Shown: positions 53,953 to 63,260 of the stretch, one piece after another
How positions within the stretch are numbered: the first letter of the stretch is position 1
Layout: every line of letters starts with the position of its first letter
Source of the DNA: an uncultured Dialister sp.
Lineage (GTDB): Bacteria > Bacillota > Negativicutes > Veillonellales > Dialisteraceae
Direction: 5' to 3'
DNA length: 64,000 nucleotides
Assembly: GCF_900538805.1 (NCBI RefSeq)
Contig: NZ_UPZP01000001.1
Coordinates: 8,662-72,661 of the forward strand
Notes under the pieces: model-generated
What the model was told of the DNA's origin: nothing
Databases searched by the model: none
The model's input: the letters and a program-made list of their open reading frames with translations, nothing else
Position numbers and translations under genes: made by a program

Positions 53953-54834
53953 TTATGAAATACCATTTTCCGATAAGCTTTCCGCCAGGCGGAAGAAAAG
54001 GAGGGCGCTCTGGGCATGGATTTCCCCCTTCCGCCGGGCCAGGTACAGATTCGACAACAGGGACTCTTCAGAAAGCATCCCCAAAGTAAGGTCCCTGCTT
54101 TTTTCAAGCACCGTCACCGGCGCCACCGCCGCCCCCAGTCCTTCCTCCGCCCATTCCCTGCAGGTTCTGGCATCGTCGGCCACGCAGTACACATCGGGGC
54201 GGTACTTTTCTTTCCCGCACTCCTCCAGTATGATTTTCTCCCACCGCCTGTAAAGGATGAGGGGCATGTCCCCCAAATCCCCAAGATGAAGGCTTCCTCC
54301 CCTAAAGAAGGAAAAGGCCTTTTTAGAAACGCCTACGGCCATGGCGGACTTTCCCAGGGAGATAAGGTCCAGACCGTAGAGGGAAAAGGGAGAGCGCAGG
54401 AGGGATACATCCACCTTCCCCTTCCGGAGCTGCTCTAAGAGCTCATAGCTGTTTCCTTCATACACCTTAATCTGGATGTGGGGATAGCGGTCCCTGTATT
54501 CCCGAAGGAGCCGGTAAAGTTCTCCATGGCCGCCGGAGGACACCATACCCAGACGAAGGATGCCCTGGTGCCCGGTCTTCAGCGTGCCGATTTCCTCCCG
54601 GGCCGCCGTTTCCAGGTCAAGCATTTCCACTGCATACCGGTACAGCCGGCTTCCCGCCTCCGTAGGCACCACCTGCCGGGCCCCTCTTTCAAAAAGGGTG
54701 GTGCCCAGTTCCTTTTCCAGAAGGTGCATCTGGCTGGAGAGTGGCGGCTGGGAAATATGGAGCTTCCTGGCGGCACCGGTAATGGTGCCCTCTTCTATAA
54801 TGGTTTTAAAGTATCTGAGCTGCCTTAGGTCCAT
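53953..54834 (-). CDS. LysR-family transcriptional regulator
   Basis: 293 aa. N-terminal winged helix (MDLRQLRYFKTIIEEGTITG, AARKLHISQPPLSSQMHLLE) and a periplasmic-binding-like effector domain (LRLGMVSSGGHGELYRLL). It is divergent from the chromate-transporter pair, and by the usual LysR rule probably controls it. ATG at 54834 follows GGAGAAGATATAG. Confidence 0.93.
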   Translation of the reverse strand: MDLRQLRYFKTIIEEGTITGAARKLHISQPPLSSQMHLLEKELGTTLFERGARQVVPTEAGSRLYRYAVEMLDLETAAREEIGTLKTGHQGILRLGMVSSGGHGELYRLLREYRDRYPHIQIKVYEGNSYELLEQLRKGKVDVSLLRSPFSLYGLDLISLGKSAMAVGVSKKAFSFFRGGSLHLGDLGDMPLILYRRWEKIILEECGKEKYRPDVYCVADDARTCREWAEEGLGAAVAPVTVLEKSRDLTLGMLSEESLLSNLYLARRKGEIHAQSALLFFRLAESLSENGIS

Positions 54835-54896
54835 CTATATCTTCTCCATATGGTTTTTGATGAAATCAATATTTTTCATATGCCTTCATACCTGCT

Positions 54897-54925
54897 ATGA
54901 TACATGTATTCCATTAAATATGCAA
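54897..54925 (-). promoter_or_regulatory. promoter of the LysR gene
   Basis: Minus strand TTGCAT (54920-54925), 17-bp spacer, TATCAT (54897-54902). Confidence 0.75.
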
Positions 54926-54949
54926 TATTTAATTTCGAGCCCGGTTGAA

Positions 54950-54977
54950 TTGTATACACTAAAACTTATTGTATAGC
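54950..54977 (+). promoter_or_regulatory. possible promoter of the chromate-transporter genes
   Basis: Plus strand TTGTAT (54950-54955), 16-bp spacer, TATAGC (54972-54977); moderate match. Confidence 0.45.
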
Positions 54978-54998
54978 CGGCAGGAAAGGATGGACAGG

Positions 54999-55559
54999 AT
55001 GAAATTACTATTACAGCTGTTTCTGATTTTTGCAAAAATGGGGGCTGTCACCTTCGGCGGCGGCTACGCCATGCTTCCCATTCTCCAGCGGGAGGTGGTG
55101 GACAACCACCACTGGGCCACGGAGGAGGAGCTCATGGACTACTATGCCCTGGGCCAGGTGACGCCGGGCATGATTGCGGTGAACGTGGCCACCTTCATCG
55201 GCCTCAAGCTCAAAGGCTTCTGGGGCGGCATTTTCGCCACCATCGGCGTCATCACCCCTTCCATGATCATCATCACCGTCATTGCCATGTTCCTCACCCA
55301 GTTTGAAGAAAATCCCTACGTGGCCCATGCATTTACGGGCATCCGGGCCTGCGTATGCATCCTCATCCTGGATGCGGTCATTAAACTGGGCAGGAAATCG
55401 GTGAAGGATAAAAGGACCCTCTTCATTTTCCTTGCCATTCTTCTGATTTCCCTCTTTGCTCCCGTGTCCCCCGTATTTTCTGTCATCGCCGCAGGCATGG
55501 CAGGGTTCTTCCTTATGCCCTCCGTTAAGAAAGCAAAGAAAGAGGGTGCTTCCAGATGA
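54999..55559 (+). CDS. chromate transporter, first half-size subunit
   Basis: 186 aa, about five or six membrane segments. ChrA half-domain with FAKMGAVTFGGGYAMLPIL and the conserved ALGQVTPGMIAVNVATFIG. Short ChrA proteins are made as pairs that act together; natural substrate may be sulfate-like or another anion. Start 54999 is favoured over 54990 by spacing from AAAGG. It overlaps the next gene as ATGA. Confidence 0.88.
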   Translation: MKLLLQLFLIFAKMGAVTFGGGYAMLPILQREVVDNHHWATEEELMDYYALGQVTPGMIAVNVATFIGLKLKGFWGGIFATIGVITPSMIIITVIAMFLTQFEENPYVAHAFTGIRACVCILILDAVIKLGRKSVKDKRTLFIFLAILLISLFAPVSPVFSVIAAGMAGFFLMPSVKKAKKEGASR

Positions 55560-56119
55560 TATGGCTCCAGATGTTCTGGGAATTTTTCAAGGCAGGCCTC
55601 TTTGCCGTAGGCGGCGGTCTCGCCACCCTTCCCTTCCTCTATGACATTTCCCAGCGTACCGGCTGGTTCACGGCGGAAGACATTGCCAACATGATTGCCA
55701 TTTCCGAATCCACCCCCGGTCCTTTGGGTGTCAATATGGCCACCTACGCCGGCTTCCAGGCCCTGGGCATTCCCGGCGGCATTTATACCACCCTGTCCCT
55801 CACGGCGCCGGCTATCATCGTCATTTCCATCGTTTATTCCATCCTGAAGAAATTCAAGGAATCGGAAATCATGGGCCGCATTTTCTACGGTCTCCGCCCT
55901 GCCTCCACCGCCCTCATTGCAGCCGCCGGACTGGGGGTGGCAAAGATTTCCCTTTTGAATCTGCCCTTATTTGCGGAAACCGGCAGTGCCGCTTCCCTCA
56001 TCCGCTGGCCCTCCCTCATCCTGGCCCTTCTCATCTACGGGGCCCTCGTGAAATTCCGCTGGCACCCCATCATTTATATCGCCATCTCCGCAGCCGCCGG
56101 CGTGGCCCTGGGACTTTGA
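55556..56119 (+). CDS. chromate transporter, second half-size subunit
   Basis: 187 aa. Second ChrA half: EFFKAGLFAVGGGLATLPFL, ISESTPGPLGVNMATYAGFQ. It pairs with the preceding protein in inverted topology, the common two-gene CHR layout. Translation is coupled through the ATGA overlap. Confidence 0.88.
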   Translation: MIWLQMFWEFFKAGLFAVGGGLATLPFLYDISQRTGWFTAEDIANMIAISESTPGPLGVNMATYAGFQALGIPGGIYTTLSLTAPAIIVISIVYSILKKFKESEIMGRIFYGLRPASTALIAAAGLGVAKISLLNLPLFAETGSAASLIRWPSLILALLIYGALVKFRWHPIIYIAISAAAGVALGL

Positions 56120-56120
56120 A

Positions 56121-56173
56121 AATCATCCATCAAAAAAAGACTGCGAAAGGGCAGTCTTTTTTGATGGATGATT
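56121..56173. terminator. long bidirectional terminator
   Basis: A near-perfect stem of more than 20 bp (56121-56144 with 56151-56173) with internal A7/T6 runs, between convergent genes. Confidence 0.9.
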
Positions 56174-56935
56174 TCAGGCCCGCAGGATGGATTTCAGGAA
56201 AGCCCGGGTGCGTTCGTTTTTCGGATGGTCGAAGACCTCTTCGCTGGTGCCTTCTTCCTCCACCTTTCCGTCCACCATGAAAAGGATGCGGTCGGAAACG
56301 GATTTGGCGAAGGCCATTTCATGGGTCACAATGGCCATGGTCATATTTTCGTCCGCCAGCTGCTGGATGGTTTTCAGCACTTCCCCCGTAAGTTCCGGAT
56401 CCAAAGCCGAGGTAGGTTCATCAAAGAGCATGATATCCGGGTTCATGGCCAGGGCTCTGGCAATGGCCACACGCTGTTTCTGCCCGCCGGAAAGGCTTCC
56501 CGGGTATACGTCCTTCTTGTTCAGAAGGCCCACCTTACTGAGGAGTTCCTCTGCCAGAGGACGGATTTCTTCCTTCTTCATGCCCTTCACGTAAATAGGC
56601 GCCGCCATAATGTTATCAAGCACCGTCATGTGGGGGAAAAGGTTGAAGGACTGGAAGACCATGCCCATTTTTCCGAGGATTTTTTTCTGCTTTGCTTCAT
56701 CGGCATACACCATGGCGCCGTTTTTTTCTTCCGCCAGGTAGTCTCCGTCTACCAGGATGGAGCCGCCCTGGATGGTTTCCAGATGAATCAGGCAGCGGAG
56801 CAGCGTACTCTTGCCGGCGCCGGAGGGGCCGATGATGGAAAGGACTTCGCCCTTTTCCAGGGTCATATTCACGTTATGAAGGATGGTCTGCTTTCCGAAA
56901 TCCTTCCGGATATTTTTCATTTCAATAAAGCTCAT
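56174..56935 (-). CDS. amino-acid ABC transporter ATP-binding protein (GlnQ type)
   Basis: 253 aa. Walker [15 protein letters not shown]-loop [12 protein letters not shown], signature [15 protein letters not shown], Walker [16 protein letters not shown]-loop VTHEM. It powers polar amino-acid uptake with the permease and binding protein upstream. ATG at 56935 follows GAGGAGGCGGCAA. Confidence 0.95.
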   Translation of the reverse strand: MSFIEMKNIRKDFGKQTILHNVNMTLEKGEVLSIIGPSGAGKSTLLRCLIHLETIQGGSILVDGDYLAEEKNGAMVYADEAKQKKILGKMGMVFQSFNLFPHMTVLDNIMAAPIYVKGMKKEEIRPLAEELLSKVGLLNKKDVYPGSLSGGQKQRVAIARALAMNPDIMLFDEPTSALDPELTGEVLKTIQQLADENMTMAIVTHEMAFAKSVSDRILFMVDGKVEEEGTSEEVFDHPKNERTRAFLKSILRA

Positions 56936-56946
56936 TTGCCGCCTCC

Positions 56947-57594
56947 TCATTCTTCATATACGGCATACCGTTTTTCCACATATGCCAGGATTCTGGTAAG
57001 CACGGCGGTGCACACCAGGTAGAATACGGCGGCCACCAGGAAGGGGGTGGTGTCGAAGTCACGCTGTACGAAGGCGCGGGTCACGCGCATGAGGTCGTTC
57101 ATGGCCAGGATGTATACCAGGGAGGTATCCTTCAGAAGGGTAATGGTTTCATTGCCAAGAGGCGGGATGACCCGCTTCACCACCTGGGGAAGGATGATGT
57201 GCCACATGGTCTGCCGGTAGCTGAAGCCCAGCACCTTGGCCCCTTCATACTGTCCCTTGCTGATGGACTGGATGCCGCCTCTGAAGATTTCCGCAAAGTA
57301 GGCAGCGTAGTTGGCTACAAAGGCCAGGATGGCCGCCGGGAAATCGCTGACCTGCACATGAAGCATAAGGGGCAGGCCGTAGTAAATGAACATAATCTGC
57401 AGCATGAGGGGCGTTCCTCGCATGACGTAAATGTATATGGCCGCCAGTTTCCTGAATACCGCCACATGGGAAATACGGACCATGGCCAGCAGGATACCGA
57501 TAGGCAGGGCCAGCACGAAGGTCAATATGAAGATTTTGGCTGAAACGCCCAGCCCTGCAAACATGTTGGGCAGAATGTGAATGATATAATCCAT
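56947..57594 (-). CDS. amino-acid ABC transporter permease
   Basis: 215 aa, about five membrane segments. HisM/GlnP family: [20 protein letters not shown] and the EAA loop [23 protein letters not shown] at 57594 follows TAAGGAGTTACTG. A hairpin separates it from the binding-protein gene. Confidence 0.93.
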   Translation of the reverse strand: MDYIIHILPNMFAGLGVSAKIFILTFVLALPIGILLAMVRISHVAVFRKLAAIYIYVMRGTPLMLQIMFIYYGLPLMLHVQVSDFPAAILAFVANYAAYFAEIFRGGIQSISKGQYEGAKVLGFSYRQTMWHIILPQVVKRVIPPLGNETITLLKDTSLVYILAMNDLMRVTRAFVQRDFDTTPFLVAAVFYLVCTAVLTRILAYVEKRYAVYEE

Positions 57595-57707
57595 CAGTAA
57601 CTCCTTAGAAAAATCGAAAGGCAAAGGCCTTTTTATGCATGCATGAATATCATACACTGCCTTCATTCATTTAACAAGACAGAGAAATAGAATTTTACAG
57701 AAAAAAG

Positions 57708-57742
57708 GAAATCACCGGAGGGGAAAGGGCCCGCTCCGGTGA
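57708..57742 (-). terminator. hairpin between binding-protein and permease genes
   Basis: ATCACCGGAG, loop, CTCCGGTGATTTCCTTTTTT on the minus strand. Probably a partial terminator or 3'-end stabiliser that raises the binding protein over the membrane parts. Confidence 0.7.
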
Positions 57743-57781
57743 TGCTTTTTCATTTCCCCTGCAGAGCAGGAAAAGGATATT

Positions 57782-58597
57782 TTATTTCAGCACAACGTCC
57801 TTGCCGAACCATTTCTGGGAAATCTTGGCAGCTTCCCCGTTGGCGATGACCTTGTCAATGCCCTGATTCAGGAGGTCCACCAGTGCCTGGTTATCCTTCT
57901 TGATGCCGATGGCGAAGGTATCTTTGGATACCTGGTCCGGCAGTTCGCGGAAGGTGTCGGGCTTCTTGGTCATGTAGTATTCATTCAGCACCGTATCCGA
58001 GAGCACTGCATCGCAGCGGCCGCTTTCCAGGTCCATGAAGCAGGCGGTAAGGTCCGGATAGGCTTTCACTTCTGCGAAGGCTGCCTTCAGCTGGGGATCC
58101 CGGTTCAGTGCGGTTTCAGCGGTGGAGGCTTCCTGAATGGTAATCTTCTTGCCCTTCAGATCAGCCATGCTCTGGACGGGAGAGTCCTTCAGCACCACGA
58201 ATTCCTGGATATTGTCCATGTAAGGCTTGGTGAAGGCCAGTTTCTTCTGCCTTTCCGGTGTCATGGTGAAACCGTTCCAGATGCAGTCGATGCGGCCGGA
58301 GTTCAGTTCTGTTTCCTTGGATGCCCAGTCGATAGGTTTGAATTCGATGGGTACGCCGATTTCTTTGGAAATGGCATCTGCCATATCAATATCAAAGCCT
58401 ACAATTTTACCGCTGTCGTCCCGGAAACCCATGGGAGCAAAGGTATCATCCATACCGGCTATAATCTTCGTGGGCTTTGCACCGGCAGCAGCTGATTTAG
58501 CAGCGCTCCCTGCTTTGTTATCCCCGCCGCAGCCTGCCAAGAGACCTGCGGCACCCAGTGCCAGAACCCCTGCAATGACAATTTTTTTCAGCTTCAT
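57782..58597 (-). CDS. amino-acid ABC transporter substrate-binding lipoprotein
   Basis: 271 aa. Lipoprotein signal with lipobox LLAGC (Cys23), Ala/Gly/Lys linker, then an SBP family 3 domain: GFDIDMADAISKEIGV, GRIDCIWNGFTMTPERQ, KKITIQEASTAE, and DAVLSDTVLNEY. Ligand probably a polar amino acid; not determined. ATG follows AAAGAGAGG. Confidence 0.93.
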   Translation of the reverse strand: MKLKKIVIAGVLALGAAGLLAGCGGDNKAGSAAKSAAAGAKPTKIIAGMDDTFAPMGFRDDSGKIVGFDIDMADAISKEIGVPIEFKPIDWASKETELNSGRIDCIWNGFTMTPERQKKLAFTKPYMDNIQEFVVLKDSPVQSMADLKGKKITIQEASTAETALNRDPQLKAAFAEVKAYPDLTACFMDLESGRCDAVLSDTVLNEYYMTKKPDTFRELPDQVSKDTFAIGIKKDNQALVDLLNQGIDKVIANGEAAKISQKWFGKDVVLK

Positions 58598-58649
58598 AAT
58601 TTTTACCTCTCTTTATTACTTTATTTCGTTAAAGGAATGCTATGACAAT

Positions 58650-58678
58650 ATATTAGCTGATTCTGCTTCCTTTGTCAA
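58650..58678 (-). promoter_or_regulatory. promoter of the amino-acid ABC operon
   Basis: Minus strand TTGACA (58673-58678), 17-bp spacer, TAATAT (58650-58655). Confidence 0.8.
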
Positions 58679-58793
58679 GCAGAAAAATAGCTGCCGGAAG
58701 CATACTCCTTTTTTACCTGCCTTTTACAGGAAGGTGAATCTATCTCTTCCCTCCACTGTGCTATAATGAAAAAGGAAAGATGAGGATACAGCT

Positions 58794-59558
58794 ATGAATA
58801 CACCTATAACGTTCAACCTGGCAATCGGCAGCCGGAAGCCCCATTCCGGCACCCAGAAAATCTGTCCCTTCTGTCATCCGGAAAAGCTCACAGGCATTCT
58901 GGAAAAGCAGGGCGACATCATCTGGCTCATGAATAAGTTTCCTGTGTTTGAAAAGACCTGGCCCACGGTGATTGTGGAAACATCGGACCACAATGGAGAG
59001 CTCTCCACCTACGGACCGGAAAAGCTCCATGAGGTTATTTCCTTCGGCCTTTCCCACTGGCTGAAGCTGGAAGGGGACAAACGGTTCAAGTCGGTCCTTT
59101 ATTTCAGAAACTACGGCCCCGGCTCCGGCGGCTCCCAGCGCCATCCCCATTCCCAAATTATCGGGCTGGAAAATTATGACTATCGGGACAATATCCTGGG
59201 CGAAAATTTCCTGGGCCCCCTGGTTCACGAAGATGAGGACTGCTATGCCTCCATTTCCGACTACCCCTTAAGCTGCATGGGGGAACTGAATGTGACATTG
59301 AAGAAGGACGCTTCACCGGACCGGTTTGCCGACACCATCCAGACCCTGGCCCGTTTCGTGCTTCACGATTTCCCCCTGCCCTGCACCAGCTACAACATCT
59401 TCTTTTATCATTACTTTAAGCATATCCATGCCAAAATATTCCCCCGCTACACCGCCAGCCCCCTGTACATGGGCTACCGCATTACCCATGTCATGGACAG
59501 TGACAGCAAGAAGCGGATGATGGAAACACTGGCATCGGACAAATACTTCGGAGAGTAA
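58794..59558 (+). CDS. GalT-like HIT-superfamily protein (DUF4931-like)
   Basis: 254 aa. It has a CPFCH zinc-type motif near the N-terminus, NKFPVFEKTWP, and a histidine-triad-like GSQRHPHSQI that matches the nucleotidyl-transfer site of galactose-1-phosphate uridylyltransferases. It is shorter than GalT and not in a galactose operon, so the substrate is unknown. ATG after AAGATGAGGATACAGCT; TATAAT at 58762-58767 is a possible -10. It is followed 8 bp on by a phosphoesterase. Confidence 0.78.
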   Translation: MNTPITFNLAIGSRKPHSGTQKICPFCHPEKLTGILEKQGDIIWLMNKFPVFEKTWPTVIVETSDHNGELSTYGPEKLHEVISFGLSHWLKLEGDKRFKSVLYFRNYGPGSGGSQRHPHSQIIGLENYDYRDNILGENFLGPLVHEDEDCYASISDYPLSCMGELNVTLKKDASPDRFADTIQTLARFVLHDFPLPCTSYNIFFYHYFKHIHAKIFPRYTASPLYMGYRITHVMDSDSKKRMMETLASDKYFGE

Positions 59559-59566
59559 CAGACTTT

Positions 59567-60280
59567 ATGAAATTATACGCTTTCAGCGATTTCCACCTGT
59601 CCGGCGACCCGCCTACGAAGCCCATGGACATTTTCGGCGCCCATTGGAAGAACCACCGGGAAAAAATCATTGCTTCATGGATGGAAACCATCCATGAAGA
59701 GGATACGGTCATTATGGCAGGAGATTTGTCCTGGGCCATGAACATGGACGACGCCATTGCTGATTTGAAAATGCTGGGCCGCCTTCCGGGACGGAAGATT
59801 GTGGTCCGCGGAAACCATGACTACTGGTGGGACACGGTAACCAAAATGACAAGAATGACCGACGGCATGCTGGAATTCCTGCACAACTCCACCATTGAAA
59901 CCGGAGGCGTGGCTCTGGCCGGCACCAGGGGCTGGATATCGGAAACCTCCCCCAAGCTCACAGAAGCGGACAAACCCATCATTGCCAGAGAAGAAGGCCG
60001 TCTGGAGCGGTCCCTTGTGCTGGCGGAAAAGACCGGAGCCCCCCGCATTATGGCGGTGCTCCATTACCCCCCCTTTGACGAGGCAAGAAATCCATCCCAC
60101 ATGATAGAAATCATGAAGGCCCATCATGTGACCGACTGCATTTACGGCCACATCCATGGCGCCTCCAATTTCACCAACCTGCCGGAAGAACTCTGCGGCA
60201 TCAAACTGCACCTTACCTCGGCGGACTACCTGGATTTCAAACCCCATTTCATCTGCGACCTGGAGGAACCCCATGCATAA
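59567..60280 (+). CDS. calcineurin-like metallophosphoesterase
   Basis: 237 aa, soluble. AFSDFHLSG, MAGDLSWA, VRGNHDYWW, VLHYPPF, YGHIHGAS are the five metal/catalytic blocks. Members of this cytosolic group have no agreed substrate. It lies between the GalT-like gene and a 77-aa gene, probably one transcript. Confidence 0.9.
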   Translation: MKLYAFSDFHLSGDPPTKPMDIFGAHWKNHREKIIASWMETIHEEDTVIMAGDLSWAMNMDDAIADLKMLGRLPGRKIVVRGNHDYWWDTVTKMTRMTDGMLEFLHNSTIETGGVALAGTRGWISETSPKLTEADKPIIAREEGRLERSLVLAEKTGAPRIMAVLHYPPFDEARNPSHMIEIMKAHHVTDCIYGHIHGASNFTNLPEELCGIKLHLTSADYLDFKPHFICDLEEPHA

Positions 60281-60506
60281 ACTGGCAGAAAGCCGCCTGC
60301 TGGCGGGATATATTTACGGCGACAGCCGAAACAGGGAATACATCTACCTTCCGGGAAGCGAATTGGACGCTTCTTCTCCCATGCTGGTCTATGAAACGGA
60401 AGACCGCAGCAGCGATGTAACCATGGAAGAAGCCTTGGACATCATCGAAAAACGGAGTTTGAAGCCCGCCGTCCATCCCATTCTTGGAAACAATACATTT
60501 CATTAA
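60273..60506 (+). CDS. 77-aa protein, unknown
   Basis: Overlaps the phosphoesterase stop by 8 bp and has GGAGGAACCCC before its ATG, so it is probably translated. Sequence includes LAGYIYGDSRNREYIYLPGS and EEALDIIEKRSLKPAVHP. No family recognised. Its stop lies against the terminal repeat of the 60503-60669 element. Confidence 0.65.
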   Translation: MHKLAESRLLAGYIYGDSRNREYIYLPGSELDASSPMLVYETEDRSSDVTMEEALDIIEKRSLKPAVHPILGNNTFH

Positions 60507-60669
60507 GGAAGCGCTGATTAAATCGTTATCGAATTTCATTCTTGCATTTTTATTCAATGCGAGGAATAAGCCGACGCGAATAGCGAGCTATTTAAGGAGG
60601 CTTATGACAAAGCATTGGATAAAAATACATATGAAATTCGATTCTTCGAATTAATCAGTGCTTCCTTAA
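60503..60669. repeat. 167-bp inverted-repeat element (MITE-like)
   Basis: Terminal inverted repeats TTAAGGAAGCGCTGATTAAA and GAATTAATCAGTGCTTCCTTAA flank secondary arms (CGAATTTCAT/ATGAAATTCG) and an inner stem ATAAGCC (60566-60572)/GGCTTAT (60599-60605) around GACGCGAATAGC. The TTAA ends could be target duplication. No coding capacity. Confidence 0.85.
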
Positions 60670-60674
60670 AATCA

Positions 60675-60709
60675 AAAACTTCGGAACCATCCGGTATCCG
60701 AAGTTTTTT
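60675..60709 (-). terminator. terminator of the SDR gene
   Basis: AAAAAACTTCGGA, loop, TCCGAAGTTTTTG on the minus strand. Confidence 0.85.
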
Positions 60710-61467
60710 CATGCACGAAACAGTTTTTTAAAAAAGAGAAGCACCGGCAGAGGAAACAAAGCCGCCGAAAGCCGGGTGAGCCTGCCCATAACGCCGGGAA
60801 TGGATATTTCCTTTCCCCTTCTGTTATCCCAAAGTCCCCTTTCCGCCACATCCTCTGCCTTCAGCATCCCCAAGGGATGGGTGGAAATCCCTGCCTTTTC
60901 CATGAGCTCCGTGTCTTCAATCCAGTAGGGGCAGAGAGCGGTGACCGAAATGCTCCGTCCTTTGAGCTCCCTTCCAAGGGAACGGCTGAAGGAAAGCAGA
61001 AAACTTTTGGATGCGCTGTACACTGAAAGCCCCGGAAGCGGCACGAAGGCGGCTGCAGAGCATACGTTGATAATGCCACCGCCCCTTTTCATGTAAGGCA
61101 GGCAGAGACGGGTAAGCTTCACTGGCACCTCTGCGTTGAGCCTCACCGTGTCCCTCATATCCGTCATATCTTCCTTTGTAAAGGAAATGGCCGTCCCCCT
61201 TCCTGCATTATTGACGAGGAGGGACATATTCGGCTTCTCCTTCGTGAGGAGTTTATCCAGCGCAGCAAAGGAATCATCATCCAGAAGGTCAAGGGGAAGG
61301 ATCCTTGTTTTCACGGAAAGTGTTTCCGCCAGCCTTTCCAGATTTTCCTTTCTTCTTGCAATGAGCCAGATTTCATCGGCAAGGCCCATTTCTCCTATTT
61401 TCCTGGCAAACTCCCTGCCCAGGCCGGAAGAAGCGCCGGTAACAATGGCCGTTCTTTCTTCCTTCAT
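60709..61467 (-). CDS. short-chain dehydrogenase/reductase
   Basis: 252 aa. NAD(P) site TGASSGLGREFA, NNAGRG, catalytic Ser and YSASK motif. The substrate is unknown; the C-terminus ends in a hydrophobic and Lys-rich stretch (LFPLPVLLFFKKLFRA), so it may touch the membrane. The start overlaps the pgeF stop as ATGA. Confidence 0.9.
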   Translation of the reverse strand: MKEERTAIVTGASSGLGREFARKIGEMGLADEIWLIARRKENLERLAETLSVKTRILPLDLLDDDSFAALDKLLTKEKPNMSLLVNNAGRGTAISFTKEDMTDMRDTVRLNAEVPVKLTRLCLPYMKRGGGIINVCSAAAFVPLPGLSVYSASKSFLLSFSRSLGRELKGRSISVTALCPYWIEDTELMEKAGISTHPLGMLKAEDVAERGLWDNRRGKEISIPGVMGRLTRLSAALFPLPVLLFFKKLFRA

Positions 61468-62285
61468 GGCTCCATCATGAGCACCGCCATGTGGCGCCCG
61501 GTCCTTCCCTTTTCCTTCCGGTAGGAATAAAAGAGGTCATTGGCAGCCCAGGTGGAAATATGGCAGTCCTCGATGTGATTTTTCAGAAGCCCTGCCTTCT
61601 TCATGAGACAGTGGTTCGCCTCGGCCAGGCCGAAAAGATACTTCCCGTTCTCCTTTTTTCTATAGAGAGATGGCCATTCCTCTTCGCTGAAAAGGGGCTT
61701 CATGGCAAGGATAACCTCTTCTCCCACCTCAAAGTCATGAAGGCCTATGGCCGGACCTATGGCCCCTAAAATATCCTCCCTGCGGGAATGGTATTTCTCT
61801 GTCATAAGAGATACTGTTTTCCCTGCAATATCACCGGCAGTCCCCCGCCAGCCGCCATGGGACAGGGCGCACACCTTCTTCACCGGATCATAAAAGAAAA
61901 GGGGCGTGCAGTCCGCATAATTCATGGTAAGCGACACCTCCGGAGAAGCGGTAATAAGACCATCCGTATCGGGGATAGCCGTATCCAGGGAAAAAGCACC
62001 CCTGCCCCGATCTTCTTCAGACACTATTTCTATATGCGTGCCATGTACCTGTGAGCAGTTGATAAGCCTGGCCTCGTCAATGCCCAAAGCGCGGCAATAC
62101 CGTTTCCTGTTCTCCAGCACATCTTCCCGCCTGTCCCCCACATGGAGCCCCATGTTAAGACTGGAAAAAGGCGGACCGCTCACGCCGCCCTTCCGGCAGG
62201 ATACCGCCGCCTTCAGAGGAAGACCATCAAAAAGGGAAAACGTAAGAAATGCAACATTTCCTTTATTCTGTAAAGACAACTTCAT
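61464..62285 (-). CDS. pgeF: peptidoglycan editing factor PgeF (YfiH, multicopper-oxidase-like fold)
   Basis: 273 aa. Conserved blocks CSQVHGTHIEIV, TMNYADCTPLFFYDP and LSHGGWRGTAGDIAG with the metal-binding His/Cys/His. It removes misplaced amino acids (L-Ser for L-Ala) from peptidoglycan precursors. ATG at 62285 overlaps the pseudouridine synthase stop as ATGA; its ribosome site is very close, so translation is likely coupled. Confidence 0.92.
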   Translation of the reverse strand: MKLSLQNKGNVAFLTFSLFDGLPLKAAVSCRKGGVSGPPFSSLNMGLHVGDRREDVLENRKRYCRALGIDEARLINCSQVHGTHIEIVSEEDRGRGAFSLDTAIPDTDGLITASPEVSLTMNYADCTPLFFYDPVKKVCALSHGGWRGTAGDIAGKTVSLMTEKYHSRREDILGAIGPAIGLHDFEVGEEVILAMKPLFSEEEWPSLYRKKENGKYLFGLAEANHCLMKKAGLLKNHIEDCHISTWAANDLFYSYRKEKGRTGRHMAVLMMEP

Positions 62286-63184
62286 ACCTCCTTCAAAACA
62301 TCGAGAGAGCCCCAAAGCTTTTGAATAACCTCCGTCATATCCGCAGGAAGAGGCGCAGAAAGCTTAACCATTTCCCCCCTTCCGGGATGGCGGAAAGAAA
62401 CGGATAGGGCGTGGAGAGCCTGCCGCTTCATCAAATCCAGGGGCCCCCCGTATAAATCATCTCCCAGAAGGGGATGCCCCAGAAAGGAAAAATGAACACG
62501 AATCTGATGGGTCCGTCCAGACCGCAAATGAATGAGGAGAAGACTGGCCGTATCGCAGGAAGCAAGCACCCGGTACTCCGTGGCCGCCCACTTCCCGTCC
62601 GGCCGCACCATCCATTCCACAATACTTCCGGGCTTCCTTCCGATGGGCTCCTCTATTGTCCCTTCCGCCGGCTCCACCCTGCCGGAAACCAGGGCCACAT
62701 ACTGCCGATAAATGCAGTCGTGACTTTTCGACAGCTCATACTGCCCCATAGCAGACTTCGCCACCACCACCAGCCCCGTGGTATTCCTGTCCAGCCGGTA
62801 CACCGGATGAATACCGGCGTCCTCATGATTCTTCAAAAAATAACCGGCCACCCCGTTCACCAGTGTATCATGAGCCTCCCGGGAAGTGGGATGGATAATC
62901 ATGCCCGGCCCCTTATCCACCACAAGGATATCCCCATCCTCATACACAATGGAAAGAGGAATATCCGAAGGCACCACCTCATTCTCCTCACTCCAGGAAA
63001 GGATGACCTCATCCCCCGTATGAAGCACAGTGCGGGCATTATGAATGGCCTCCCCATTAATCAGCACCTTCCCGTTCCACTTCACCCGCTTCCAAAGGGC
63101 AGAAGAAAACTCCCGCTTCCCCTTCATAAACCGCCGAAGCTCCTGCCCCTCGTGGTCCGAAGAAATCCGATACCTGACCTCCAT
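62282..63184 (-). CDS. RluA/RluD-family pseudouridine synthase
   Basis: 300 aa. N-terminal S4 RNA-binding part (LRRFMKGKREFSSALWKRVK, VLINGEAIHNARTVL), then the synthase with VVDKGPGMIIHPT, the catalytic Asp in YRLDRNTTGLVVVAK, and HQIRVHFSFLGHPLLGD. It modifies rRNA or tRNA uridines; RluD-like by layout. ATG follows GGAGGCGGGG. First gene of the pseudouridine synthase-pgeF-SDR operon. Confidence 0.92.
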   Translation of the reverse strand: MEVRYRISSDHEGQELRRFMKGKREFSSALWKRVKWNGKVLINGEAIHNARTVLHTGDEVILSWSEENEVVPSDIPLSIVYEDGDILVVDKGPGMIIHPTSREAHDTLVNGVAGYFLKNHEDAGIHPVYRLDRNTTGLVVVAKSAMGQYELSKSHDCIYRQYVALVSGRVEPAEGTIEEPIGRKPGSIVEWMVRPDGKWAATEYRVLASCDTASLLLIHLRSGRTHQIRVHFSFLGHPLLGDDLYGGPLDLMKRQALHALSVSFRHPGRGEMVKLSAPLPADMTEVIQKLWGSLDVLKEV

Positions 63185-63231
63185 CCCCGCCTCCTGTTCA
63201 TGAAATAATGAATGAAATAAATATTGCTTCC

Positions 63232-63260
63232 ATTATACCCTGTGAGAGAATAGATGTAAA
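63232..63260 (-). promoter_or_regulatory. promoter of the pseudouridine synthase operon
   Basis: Minus strand TTTACA (63255-63260), 17-bp spacer, TATAAT (63232-63237). Confidence 0.85.
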
